From Tolypeutes matacus (Eukaryota > Chordata > Mammalia > Cingulata > Chlamyphoridae): a stretch of 64,000 nucleotides of DNA. The notes under the pieces are model-generated. The model made no database searches, had not been told where the DNA came from, and was given only the letters and a program-made list of their open reading frames with translations. The translations under genes were made by a program, and so were the position numbers. The first letter of the stretch is position 1. Every line of letters begins with the position of its first letter. This document shows, in pieces, positions 45,540 through 58,045 of the stretch. The DNA lies in contig JAKSZT010053769.1 in NCBI GenBank assembly GCA_026826555.1, forward strand, positions 6,695,193 to 6,759,192, given 5' to 3'.

Positions 45540-46162
45540 CTTTTTTTATTTCCTCACTATTAATTAGGCAGGGTTCAAAAAGAGAATCAGTTTAATTATA
45601 GGCCAAATAAAGGAGACATTTTTTCGCTGCATATTCAAAGATTAGTGATCCGCCTACACTTTGAGCAATGCTCTGGACCTACTGCAAACAACGCTGGTTG
45701 TCTACCGAGCAGCGTCTCTACAGCTGAATACCTAAATATGTCACACAATGCCATATCACATCTTACACTATAAATAAAAACTGCACTCTTTATCCTTACA
45801 CACACATCCTTCCTTGACTCCTCTTTGTAATAACAAAAGTCACAAACTCATGGTCTACAGGCTGGATCGATCTTATAGATAGGTTTTACTTTATTCACAC
45901 AGTTTTTTAAAAATTCAGATAATTAAAAATTAGGTTATTTGACAAATAAAGGATTTCAGGCTACCATTGAAAAGACAGGGAGGTCCAACTCCATGGTGCC
46001 TAGATTCCCAAATGGCACTAATTGCCAGAGCTGAGTATTGGAGTCCCACTTTGTGGTTGTGGCCTGCTGTGCCACTCTCCCTAATACTGTCTCCACCAGG
46101 CAAACTTTACTCATGACCCTTAACTCAGGGCATCCTTTGTCATTGTATTTGTGACTGCTGCA
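45540..46162. other. Unique sequence, candidate conserved block
   Basis: 45590-45780 keeps several CpG dinucleotides (for example near 45625, 45652, 45690, 45707 and 45713), uncommon in this window, and no repeat is recognised there. 45850-46130 may contain a diverged DNA transposon but I cannot name it. Confidence 0.35.
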
Positions 46163-46180
46163 TCCCCAAAATAGGTTTTT

Positions 46181-46282
46181 TTGCTTTTCTGGTTTTTTTT
46201 TTTTTAGTAGGTACCAGGGATTGAACCCAGGACCTCGTACATGGGAAGCAGGTGCTCAACTGCTGAGCTACATCTGCTCCCC
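46181..46282 (-). mobile_element. DAS-type SINE monomer, antisense
   Basis: A poly-T start, then on the plus strand the reverse-complement B box 'ggattgaaccc' at 46218-46228 and 'tgctgagctacatctgctcc' as the reverse of the tRNA-like head. Target duplication of 18 bases with one mismatch: 46163-46180 and 46283-46300 (TCCCCAAAATA then A/G-GT-rich). A short, head-only form. Confidence 0.9.
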
Positions 46283-46966
46283 TCCCCAAAATAAGTTTTT
46301 GCCTTTATCCTGTACTCAAGCCCCCCACAATGCCCACCACGACTATATGTACAGCCTCACCTTTCATTATCTTCTATGATTTCTTGAGTTTACCTGATCC
46401 CATTTTTTTTCTCTGTGATGCTTGAGTTCCCTATCCCCATCCTCTTTGGAGCTTAACCAAACCATCATGGTAAAAGAGTAAAGGCAAACAAGATCAGACA
46501 TTTCCTGAAGATGCCATTATATACCAGCCATTGTGTTGATACTGCTGGGATCCATTCTCACAAGGAGATTACAATATCTTTGGGAATATAACATATAAAC
46601 ACATAAAATTAAATTAAACATATAGTGCATTAAATAACAGATTATGAGAATGATAAGGAAGATATAATGAGATGATATAACCAGTGGCGCCACAGAAATC
46701 TGTATGATTTGCCCACATCATCTGCATCTCCTTAGAACAGATAATCATAATACTGGGTTTGTGTCATGGAAGACTAGCTCTATTTATTTCAAGGGTGTCA
46801 CTAAAATGTCAGTTAAAATTTTTATTCATTTAAAATGAAAAAAAAAAAATCTATGAACTAACATGATCTTCATCAATTTTCATCTCAATTTCATGCATAT
46901 ATATAGGCACACATATAAAGAATACATAAAGAACACATGCTTGACATTAATAAAGATTAAAAGCAT

Positions 46967-46991
46967 ACACACACACACACACACACACACA
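46967..46991. repeat. (AC) microsatellite
   Basis: Twelve and a half uninterrupted AC units. It is a likely polymorphic marker. Confidence 0.95.
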
Positions 46992-48294
46992 TGTCTTTCA
47001 GGCTTCTTCCAGTTTCTCAGTCAGTGGTTCCTCAAAAATTTTGCATCTTAAAATTTGATAAAGTTAAAACATTTATAGTTGTTTTCATCTCAGGTAATAC
47101 AAGTAAACACGCTTTATTTCTTAACATATCAGAATTTTTAGAGAAGAACATTGCCATGAGAAATATGTTCTTCTAGGAAACCTTGGCAATTGTTTTTTCT
47201 CCTTCCTTTCACACTGTCAGGACTTGCTTCTCTGTGCTTAGACCTAGTTTGGAAATCGCAAAGACATCCTGCTGGTAAGCAAGTTAACTGTAAAATAAGG
47301 CTCTAGGGTTAAAGGTTAACAGGCATGGCTTCGACAACAACTTTTTTATAAAACACATGCACCACACCTATTAACCTAAACCCTCAATTATATTTATCAT
47401 ATTCGACTGTATTTTATTTCAATTTATATGTTTGGGACTAAGTCACTATTATCATCTTGAAATTCGTTTTCTCTATTGGCCATATTTAAATCAGACATTT
47501 AAATTAATATTTCCTTAAAAGCAATATGAAATAAAGTATAAAGGTAGCTTGGGTTAAATAAACTGAATTAACACTGCTGCCTCTTTTCTTTTTTTAAATT
47601 GGTTTTCAGGAGTTATTTTAATAGGTGAAAATGAAGTTGCATATACCAGAAGATTATTGTACTAGAGAGTTATAGAAATCCATTTTTTTCCTCCAGCTTA
47701 GTGATTAATTATCTCAGGATTGCTTTTGGGGCTTATTAAGGATCATCCATTAACACTTCTGCTATTGGCTGAGGGACAGGAAAAGACAACCCCAGAAATT
47801 GGAAGGTTTGTAGATTTCCAAATACTTACATACTGCATGGTAAAAATTATTAAGGTTCCCATTTAAACAGATGCTCACACTCAGCTGAAAAGAAGTGGAA
47901 AAGAGGCGAAAGGAGGCAGAGAACTCTATTCCTTTCCCAGGTCACTCCTAAAAGTTTATGGGATCTTAGTTTCAAATAATCTATTGCCTAGCAACTGAAT
48001 CATTCTCACTGCCTCCATTTGCTCTACTTACCTGGCAACCTAAAAGATCAAATTGATTTATCCCATGTGTACAAGATAAACATAGGAACTTTCAAATTCA
48101 GAAGATTTTTTCATAGGTTTAAAGAGATGTCAGGAATGTAGCTAAATGCTAATGTTATCCAGGGTCTCTCTGATGAACAGCCTATAAGGGGGGTTGAGTA
48201 GAAAAATTTTATCATTCAGAATGGTTATGCTACCAAAATAATTTATTTAATGGTCATTGACTTAAAAATCACAGGCAAATATTTTCTCTGAAAG

Positions 48295-48315
48295 AAAAAA
48301 AAAAAAAAAAAAAAA
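48295..48315. repeat. Poly-A run of 21
   Basis: An uninterrupted homopolymer. No SINE or L1 body is recognised just upstream, so its origin is unclear. Confidence 0.9.
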
Positions 48316-51002
48316 GAGGAAAGGGGGTCCCGTGGTTCCCTTGTAGTTAATAAATGAAAGTATAATCCTGTCATATCTAAAAGTTGGTAACTAGTATGGG
48401 AACACAGTGGGATTTTCTTTACAACAGCTACATTTTCCTCATTGCATGAATATTTATATGCTTACCACTTTATTTGTAGAAACTTCTATTGTTTAAAAAG
48501 CACTAAGAAATGAAAAACATGTTATATTCACATGCATACTCATTGCAGCTTTCACCTTTTGTTTCCAATTTGATGTTTTCTAAACTTTCTCTAAAACATT
48601 TACTTGGGCAGAGGAGAATCTCTATTTTAGATATAGTGGCAAAAAATGCATAATTTGAACAAAACACTCAACTGCACAAACACATCACTGCAGTGAAAAA
48701 TGTTCAGCTGATCAAGTTTTTAAAATCCAAATATTAGTAAACTCTTTTGCCAGAATAACCAACATCACCACAACAAAACCAACAAAATAAGCTCTAATTT
48801 GGGGCCACAAGACTGCATAGCAGGCTCACTGCTAATTACAAATTAGGCAGAATTGTGGTTAGCTTAATGAAAAGGCTCAAAAGTGTACCAGACCAATGGT
48901 AAAGGACCTAACTCTAAAGACAGACAAGCTTTTCTTGATTACAGTGATTACATCATGGTCATTAGGATTTAAAGTAACTAACCCAAACACAGACATCATA
49001 TCTTCATTTGATAGCTGTAGTCTAGTAAATAGTGGGAAAGGATGTTATGTATGGATTAAGCTTGATGAAATGAAAACAGACATTCTTTTTGAACCTGTCT
49101 GGCAAAGAAAATGAAAACTTCAGAATCAGGCAGTAAAGTTAACTTTTAAAGCTCAGGCTCTTTGATTGGAAGGGGTCTGTGTAGTGTTTTGGGCTATTCT
49201 TTGTTTTATAAGGATGCCACTGCAACAACTAGCTGTGCATGAATCTTTCTTGTCTGCAATCTCTAATCAAGTAAGATGTTTGTGACCTACATTTTAGAAC
49301 TTTAGACAATTAGTATTTTCAGATTTTGAGAGCATAATGAGTTGCTGGCCATTGTTCAGTATTTATTTTCTTATCAACTGGAGTACAATTAAACCTCAAG
49401 TGTGAATTTTAAGTCTCCAAATGTCAATCCTCAAACAGTCTGCAGGCTCCTACCCTGCCCTGCGTGGAGACAATTCATGCTGGGAAGACAAATGCTTTGC
49501 TCTGGAGAAAGGGATGCATTGGGTTACAGTTAGAGCTACATACATGAAAGCATAGCTTGTTGGCCTCTGACCTGGGAGCCCTACTTCATAGCACTACCTG
49601 TGGGAACACTGCCCCTACCCAGAAGGGCAGCTATTTAAGAAGATCAGGGGAGAGAGGCAAAGAAAAACAAGGTGTAGAGCTTAAAACGACTAGGTGAAGT
49701 TTCTCTGTATTGCGTTTTTTTATTAACTGATGGAAGACCCTAGCATGATTTAAAAGAAGGTAGCCATTCTGTTGGATTTTGCATTAAGAAAATGAGAACA
49801 AGAAATGAACTAACGTAACTACACTATCTAATTTTAAGAAAAAAACAAACCTGATAAGACAAAGTGTGTGTCTGAACTTCAGGAAGACATTCAGGATAAG
49901 TAAAGAGGAAGAATACCCACGTTAAAATGAACTTCATCATTATCATCATCACAAAACATTTATTGAGTGTCTGGATGCACTGAGCATCACTGAAGCTACT
50001 ATGTTTAAAGCACTTAAGAAGGGACACTAAGTCTTAACGTAAACACAACTCAAGTAACATGAATTGATATCAGCTCCTTAAGTTGCACCTTAAAGAAACC
50101 ATTAGCTTGTTTAAAGAAAAACTATATAAAGACTACATGTGAAGCTTGCATGTTTTAACTATCCGGTAAATAAGTGGTTCCATTTTCTACTTTACTGAAG
50201 TTTCAATATGGTCAGAGGGAACGCAAAACTTTCACAGCAATTCTCAGATAAGGTTTTATTATCACAAAGAACAAAACATGGCTTAAATTAATCTTCCAAA
50301 ATACATTTTCTTGTGTCACTCTGTCTTTGAAATAAAAGTCAATCAAACTTACAAAGGTTTACAATCTTACTAGTTTTCCTAGCATCTGCTGTAGTCATTG
50401 GCAAGGAATTTTCCTCATAGTCCAGAAAAACATCCAAATATAATGATAGTGTCCAGAAAATTTAAGGACCTGAAACCCTAGTCTGCTCAGATAGAAGCTA
50501 GACAGGTGGCCATGTCAGTAGGCTGCAAGAAAGCCTCGGTGAGCAAATTCATGAGTTCATCTTCTTTCAGTACAAGGAATCCCATCCGATTCTGATTTGT
50601 CTTGGACAGAGGCCCACAGAGAAGTATTTTATAAAATCTTTCTAGGTGACTAAGTGGTTTGGGTTCCTTATCTATTTGTAGTCATAAAACAATGTTTCCT
50701 ATATTCAAGTGATTATGGATTTTTCAAGGAGAGCAGAGATCAGAATGATGACCCACTAACAGGTGAATGAGAATGTACTCAACCTACTGATTACCTACAA
50801 ACTCTTGTTTGTTTTTATTTCAACTGATGATACCTGCAGCTACTCTAAGGGGTAAAGGGAGACCCAAATTATACTGAACAGGTCATATAGAGCTTCTTAA
50901 ACACTGCCATTTTTTCTTCAACTTGATGATAGACCTCACTATATCGTCCTGAGGTTATTGGAGACCCAGCTTTGGTCCACTGATCACTTAAAAAGTGATG
51001 AA

Positions 51003-51092
51003 ATGGGGGATGGATGTGGTTCAAATGGTTGGGCGTCCGTCTCCCATATGGAGGTACCCAGGTTCGATCCCCGGGACCTCCCAGTAAAAAAA
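51003..51092 (+). mobile_element. DAS-type SINE monomer
   Basis: tRNA-like head with 'tggttcaaatggttggg' as A-box region and a canonical B box 'ggttcgatccc' at 51061-51071, then a short A tail. Target duplication AAAAAGTGATGAA (50990-51002) and AAAAAGTGGTGAA (51093-51105), one mismatch in 13. It lacks the GC-rich body of the copy at 32094, so it is the short subtype. Confidence 0.93.
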
Positions 51093-51105
51093 AAAAAAGT
51101 GGTGA

Positions 51106-52439
51106 AGAACATTGGATTCCAGAACATTTGGATTCCAGTTCCCAAAAAGTCAAGTGGTGCTACAGGCAGATGCAGTATCACATTGGAGCTAAAGTTTAAA
51201 AATAATAATAAATTTAAAAAATTCACTGGAAGAAACAGGAGATTTAAGCACTGAGGAAGGAAGAAACAGAACTAGTAAGAAAGCAATGGGTGAAGAAAAC
51301 ATACTAACAGAGGATGTCCACACGGGCAGCTGAAGTTCATTTCACATTTGCACAGAAATCAACCAGAGTATATCAATTCTTTTCTACCACTGAATCTTGT
51401 AGTATCCAAGCGAGGATCTATAAGAAGTGGCTCTTGATCTCAAGAAAACATACACAAAAATACAAAGAGACTAATATGAAATAGCTTTAATTATACAAAT
51501 ATTTAAATATGTGGTAGAGACTTTATATGCAAGACAAAAGAAGACAGAGAGTAAGGTTAGGAGAAGAGCTTTTAATAGAACTGGCATATTAACTGAGCGC
51601 TCATAAAAAGAATGGTAGGGACAGTTTTTCAGACGTCAACAGAGGTTGGGCGTAAGGATGTGTAATGGCTAGTGGGAGTGAAGTATCCTTTAGAGAAGGG
51701 TTACTGGAAACAGAAAGCAAGCCAAGGTTATTGAGAATTTTGATTATTTCAACAGGAGTTTAGACTTAATGAGACATGTCGTAGTGATTGTTGAATATTC
51801 TTAAAATAATTTGCTGAACTATTTTAAATGGGAGCTTTTGTGAAAAAGCTTTGTTTAAAGAAGATAAACTGGGTAAAGTTTTGCAGAATGGCCTGGAGAG
51901 AGCACATTATGTGGCAAGCTTGAGTGACTAGTGCCTGAGAAAGTAGTGACAGTAGAAGGAGAAAGTAGGTGTGCTTTTTGTGACATAGTCTGTTATTTTC
52001 CATACTTTTGGCAACAATATGATAATAAAGATTATTTCAAAAAATGAGAAAGATAATTTCTAGTCCTTCTCATATGCAATCATTATAGAGTGTGCTCTTC
52101 CAACCTTAATTGCCAGATACATTTTCTCATAATAGTATTCAGAGAGGTTATGTCATTTAAATAATTTCTTGTAAAAGTATATTTTTAAAAAATTTCATTA
52201 TCCCTAAAAGCCAGAGAAATTGTTAGAGTAAAAAAATAGAAGATTGAATACCTGAATATTGGGGGTATAAATGGTAGAAAAATTAAATGTGGCCCCCAAA
52301 AGCATTTAAATCAATGGTGCAAATAACAGAATGAGAACTGGTTAGTGAGTGAATATTAAAATTAAATTTTGGACAGACTGAAAATATTTTAAATTGAAAA
52401 TACTTCAGAGACAGCTGGACACATGGGATTAGAGGACTA
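51106..52439. other. Non-coding stretch
   Basis: No gene or named repeat recognised; AT-rich. Confidence 0.5.
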
Positions 52440-52620
52440 GTCTAGAAATGTAGATTTGACAGCAGGGAAACTGTGTGACATGTTTTATTATGATCATTTC
52501 TGTTTATTATCTGGATGACCTCAGGCAAGTTATCCACCCCATCTGAGTCTTAGCTTTTTTAACAAGGATATTAAAATATATATCTTGCAGAATGTTGGGG
52601 GATAGAGCTTTGTAGGCACA
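52440..52620 (+). repeat. MIR SINE relic
   Basis: 'gatgacctcaggcaagttat', 'ccaccccatctgagtcttag' and 'aacaaggatattaaaatata' follow the MIR core in sense. Confidence 0.75.
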
Positions 52621-54764
52621 ACTGAAGTGCTAATTGTTTTAAGGAAATATTAATTTTGAAAGAATTAATTGGGGCATCTCCATTGATATTTCACTCCCAT
52701 CAACTTTTCCCTTAGTAACTGGGAATGCCATTATAAGGCAATGTGAGTTTTCTATTTCTTTTTAAAATCAAGAATGCTCTAAGGTGGACAATTTGGCTCA
52801 CTATATATAAAACCATTTGTTGGTTTGGCATGAATCTTTTCTAATTAGATGACTGAAAGAACAAACATGCTCATCATATTTATTACTTTGCTTTCCTTCA
52901 ACACTTTATAACCTTTATGTCAAAAGGCATTGCTAATGTGAATCCCCCTTTACTGCAGAAGCTATCTAAGAAATGAGTAATAAGAAATGGTGATTACTCT
53001 GAGCCAGAATATGCCTATCAGAAATAGTACTTGATGAAATGAGAAAATGCCGATTAATGAAGAGATTGCACAGGTCTGGAAATGAAAGATAACTCCACAC
53101 TCCAGGTTGCATCTGACAGCAAATCACAGGGAAACGTGTTCTGTTTTTGCATGTGAATAAAAGAACTTCAGTCTCTGTGACTGCCCATCTGGCATTTTTC
53201 ACCAGCACCGAATTCATTAACAATGCTCAGTCCTTTTCTCCAAACCCCTCACTCAAAATAAGTAAATAAAAGGAGAGTTTGGGCAGTAAAAGATCAAGGC
53301 ACAGTATCTCTATTTTGAGATGTCCTTCAGCTATCCTGATTGGTCAAAACCTAAACAAGCATTAAAGAAGGAGCTAAGTGATGAAAAGACGAATTCTCAG
53401 TAAACATCTCCTGTGTAAGGTTCTATTCAAGTTAACATAAAGCATTAAGTTGAAGTAACTAAGATATATTCACAATTTGTCATGTGAATTTAGATTTAAA
53501 ACATCATAGAAAAAATCCTTTTGCTTTTTTATTATTTTTTTTTTACATCAGTAGGGAGAAAAATATATAGTTTGTTTTATTGATATGCAAATCTATAATA
53601 GAAATCCTCAGAACATACAGAACTTTTTTATGTACCATATTGTATTAAAAGATATATATAATGCTGAGTCATTGTGCCATTGATCTAAGGATCTAACATT
53701 AAAAAAAATGTTCAATATTGCAAAGCCAATAGGATCCCTAAAGGCTTAACTATCTTTAACATTTAAGTATCAGCAGAGTCAACTGTATGTTTTAAGGCCT
53801 AGTTATAAAGAGGAGCTTTCAGTCAGAAAGGAGAGAGAGAAAGAATTTTAGATTTCCCTGAAGGAAATCCCTAAATCATTCACTTCTTAGAAGCTGCTGT
53901 TTTAGAAAGTGCTTTCTGAAGGTCATGACACAATGAGGCATGCCTGGACTAAACTGGGATTTACAAAAACTTTGGAAATCTTACTTTAATTTGCTGATTA
54001 AATGCTTCAAACATCAGATACCAATGATAAGGAATAAAGAAACATTACTACACAGTGATCAAAATACTACAGTATTATACAATCATTTTATCATTAGATT
54101 TAGTAAATACACCAGCTAACAGTGCTGAGAAATAATACAAGTCACTCTGTCAAATTCTAAACATTCCACTGTCTTGTCTTTTCATAAATATATTCTCATT
54201 CAGTCCTGGGTGAATTCTTGTTTTATTATTTGATGCTGTACTTTTAACATTTGTAATGTTTATCATTAAATTCAATGTATTAACAAGACTATATTAATCT
54301 ATAGTTTTGGTAAAAAAATCACTTTTCCTATGATCAGCAGCTACTCTGTTTCTATGATGTAAATGTTGTGGTTCATGTACTAGTAGCACTACCTTTTTTG
54401 CATTAGCCGATAGAAAACTGAGAGCCGAAACCAAATGTTTAGAGAATTTATGGCATTCTTTTGTATACTAACCTTTTCGTTAAACACACATATATTCCCT
54501 TGTTCTTTTATTTTTAGTTACATTATATGTTGCACAAACCCATTCTTTAACAAGGTTTGTATATGTAACTGAATATTTAATATCTTATATATATATACTC
54601 CAAGACACTCATGCTTCCTCCACTTAAAGAATATGCCTTCTATAAAGCAAGAGGTGGAGAGCCACAAGCTTTTCTTTTCTGAGGTCTGATATATGAATGT
54701 GTTCGCAAATACAGTAACCACAATATTGTATGAAAAATTTTAAACAAAAAGGGACTCGATGAGA
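52621..54764. other. 2.1 kb of AT-rich non-coding sequence
   Basis: No gene or named repeat recognised. Short TA-rich motifs occur at 53652-53660 and 54585-54597. Confidence 0.5.
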
Positions 54765-54930
54765 ATAGCTAACATTTATTGCTTCATATCACAGCCTTAT
54801 AAAGGTAGGAACTATTTTTATTTCCATTTTACGGATGAGAACAATCAAGTTTGAAACCTCATGTAACTTGCCTGAAGTTGCAGTATAAGTAGTAGGATTT
54901 TAATTATAAAACTTGAGTTCCACATTCTTG
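54765..54930 (-). repeat. MIR SINE, antisense
   Basis: 'agctaacatttattgcttca', 'aaggtaggaactatttttat', 'ttccattttacggatgagaa' and 'taacttgcctgaagttgcag' follow reverse-complement MIR. Confidence 0.8.
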
Positions 54931-57090
54931 TAAAAAAGAAAAAAGAAAGAAAAGGAAGTATATATACACACACACACATGAAAAGCAAGGTAATTTTCAC
55001 ACATACTGGCATGATTCTATACAGCTAATGACCTACAACTTTCTTGGTTAATTCTGCCACTCAGGAATTATCTGCCATTGGATGTCACTCATTACTAGAT
55101 GTCCTTCAAATTTCCTAATTTGCCAAAGGCTAATGACCAAGGAGTTGTCTGTGTGTGCAGGAAATGCAAGGGAGAAAAGATTTCATAAAAAGTGAGTTCT
55201 TCATGGGACAGGGGGACACTGACTGCTGAATATGATCTCCTTGCCAAGGGAATTATTCTTTTAAAGCCCTGGGAAAGAAGTATGTGGTACCAGCAAAAAG
55301 CCTTTTGACTTACATCGTCTTTTAGTTTGATGGTTTAGCAGGTAGAAATTCTGATTGGACTTAAATGGTTGTGGGTACAATGAAGTCTATCTTTAGGGTG
55401 TCTCAGTTCCTCTCTGATTGCATCGGAAGATTGAGAATTTAGGTTTATGCTTTTAAAGGAAAATCACTGCCTAGAAAGATAGCCTGCATAATAAAATGTT
55501 AGTGTTGAGTACACGTAAATGGTTCCCTGATAATTCTATTATTTACTAAGTATGAATTCATCTGTCAAATATTTGTCACGAAGCCCATGCCAATTCTTGT
55601 TTAATCTTTACCTTTATCAGGAAGGTCTCATGACATTCCTCTGTCTTCACTGAAGTAAATACCTGTTGCCTAAAGTTCAAATAACCCAAATGGGTCCAGT
55701 TGAAGTCTGTGGAACCTCTAAATCTCTTTCACAGTTGTTTTTATTTGTTTATGGATTACAAATAGGCAATTCATCTTTGAAATGGGAGCAAGTTTTATAA
55801 CTCTGTCTACTAATGAATACCAGAAGTCTCGAATATACTCTACCACTTGGCCATTTAAGGGGCTTGTGATAGGCTATAAATTCTCCTTTCACCAAATGTT
55901 CTAGAGATACATTTTTCCTGACATCCATAGCGAGATGATAGCTTATCTCTGCAGGGGCCATGATATAGTTTTGCAGATGTAGTGGAAAGAAGAATTGCCA
56001 ATACCTAAAAAACTTGATTTCCATCTGGGTAGTAAGAATTGTCCATTCACACAGCTGTAAAACATTTATGAATAGAATGTTCTAGTATGAGATCTCTATT
56101 GAGGAGCAGTATGGGATGAAGACGATTGGACTGATAATCAACAACCTTAAGTTTTTGTTCTAGCATAGTTAAAAAACTAGCCTACCATGCTGATTAAGTC
56201 ATGTGACTGTTCTGAGGCCAGCCTCTTCATTTGTTATTTTAAAAATCCTCAAATTCTAGGGCCTCCCCTTCCCCCAAATCAATGAATGATTTTTTTTCAG
56301 CTTTGAGATCAGAAGAGTGTACATCGCCATATCTGTTGGTGTGAGCACTTGCCAAATGAAAAATCCTAAGAAATAAGTATTTGGCTTGGTTAGCAATGCT
56401 AAATGAAGGCCAAAGTTTATGAAACTGCTGTGGGTTTAGTTGTTTTGGCAGAACTTTTTATTATCACTTCTCTGTTTTATAAGAATTGATTAGTGCAGAG
56501 GGGGTTGCAGGTTTTCCCTATAAATGTTTTACATACTATAGTCCTACTTTTTAAAGAAAGCAGTTATTTGGCTGGAATTGAAGGAGAGTGGTTTTATTTG
56601 AAAAGTTCCATTTTTTAAAAAATCAAAAGTAATGGAAAGTTCAAAATAGTTGCATGAGAACAACAAATATGAGTATGTAAAAAGTGAACTTTTTATCTCT
56701 CTTGAACTTCGACTTATTTATGAAGTAATTTGGTACTATGCATTGTTAGCTCTTAGGAGGCTGCACATTTTATTTTTATAAACTATTGTTTACTTCGCAT
56801 TTAAGCTAAGATAGGCTATTTCCATTTAAGCAATTAGTCAAAAACTTTGAAAAGAGAAATTTAGCTTTAAATTATTTGCAGAGTTTCTTTATATCATATT
56901 TGAAAGTTATAACAATTAACTAAGGCTGTGAATCTAAAAGCACACATAAATAGGATTTGTTTAGCATTACCGCTCTTAACCTCTGAAAAGTCGACAGTTT
57001 CTACTGTGACTTTTGCTGTGTTTGATTTCTAAATCAATCAGGTTACCATATCAGGTTTGCCAGTGTTCAACTTCTGTTGAAACTCTAAGG
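54931..57090. other. 2.2 kb of non-coding sequence
   Basis: Mostly unique. A degenerate sense MIR may lie at 56095-56260 ('gatgaagacgattggactga', 'gtcatgtgactgttctgagg'), too weak for its own entry at good confidence. An (AC) run is near 54966-54979. No gene. Confidence 0.45.
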
Positions 57091-57282
57091 CAGGGGTTCT
57101 TAACAAGGCGTCCATGAACTTGAATTGAAATTCAAAAGAACATTTTCTTGTGAGGATGTGTTGGTACGGGTGTGATATATTTATTAAATAATACACAGTA
57201 TAATGTGGACTTAGTAAGGAATCTGTGGTTTTCACCTGACTGGCAAAAGGGTCCGTGGAGCAAAAATGGTTAAGAACCCCTG
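57091..57282. mobile_element. hAT-type MITE with inverted termini
   Basis: A 192-bp element whose ends are inverted repeats: CAGGGGTTCTTAAC at the start and GTTAAGAACCCCTG at the end (14 bases, perfect). Internal 'gtccatgaacttgaa' and 'aaagggtccgtggagc' are typical of a common mammalian hAT MITE family. The eight bases on either side do not clearly repeat, so the target duplication has decayed or is not at these exact ends. It has no transposase. Confidence 0.85.
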
Positions 57283-57884
57283 AATTAGAGTGAGCCAGCT
57301 CCCAAGAGGCTGATAACACTCAAGGTATACAGACAAATGCAAATTTCATATATTATAAAGCTGGGAATTAGAACTTGGTGACTCCACCAAGGTACTATCA
57401 CGTGTGAGGAAGACCTGTGTAGGTAATCAGCCAGCTGCTGCAGATGACGTCCCTGCTTCATCCCTCTAACTTATACTGATACCAAGGCTTCTTACCCATG
57501 TCATCTCAGATGTCTTGTCCCAACTACTTATGAGGAAAAGTAATTAAAAATAGAAGACTAGTATATTAATTATCTAAGCTCTTTTATTCATAGTTCTCAA
57601 CTGTTTTCTTTAGTTCTATTATGAACTAGAAAAATTTATTAGCAAAAGACAGACTATGCTTTCCTTATAGTAGCTTTTATATGATACTATCAGGAGAATC
57701 TGGACCACTGAGAAGAGATTAAAGCTGAAGTGAAAACAAACAACAAAATTTGTGTTCTTAGAGATAACTGTTATAATCTATAATAAACTACAGTTTGCAC
57801 ATGAAAATAAACTTGAAAGATAGATGTGAGTAGGACCCTAAAAATAAATTAAAAATAAATTAGCTCACACATAAAATAATACTT
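57283..57884. other. Non-coding stretch
   Basis: No gene or named repeat recognised. Confidence 0.5.
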
Positions 57885-58045
57885 CTTAAACTTAAGGGTG
57901 CATCCGTATCATCTGAAGAGCTTGTCAAATCATAGATTGCTTGGCCTCACCCTAGAACTTCAGAAGGTTGGGGTAGGATCTGAGAAGTGAGAATTTGCAT
58001 TTTTTAATAAGTTCCTAGTACCATACTTTGGAGACCACTGCACTG
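57885..58045 (+). mobile_element. MER5A-like hAT MITE
   Basis: 'gtgcatccgtatcatctgaa', 'gagcttgtcaaatcatagat', 'gagaatttgcattttttaat' and 'ctttggagaccactgcact' follow MER5A. Non-autonomous relic. Confidence 0.85.

Larger units (their letters stand above)
46301..50989. other. 4.7 kb of mostly unique non-coding sequence
   Basis: No gene recognised. It contains an (AC) microsatellite at 46967-46991, a 21-base A run at 48295-48315 and a weak L2/MIR trace near 49955-49990. 47860-48070 and 49430-49640 look like unique, evenly composed DNA. Confidence 0.5.

Noticed and set aside
45855..46130. Named hAT or Tigger DNA transposon
   Set aside because: A vague resemblance to a mammalian MITE was noticed, but no terminal inverted repeats or matching motif order could be confirmed.
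51020..51075. Functional tRNA gene at the SINE with a canonical B box
   Set aside because: Same reasoning: SINE structure with a 13-base target duplication and A tail.
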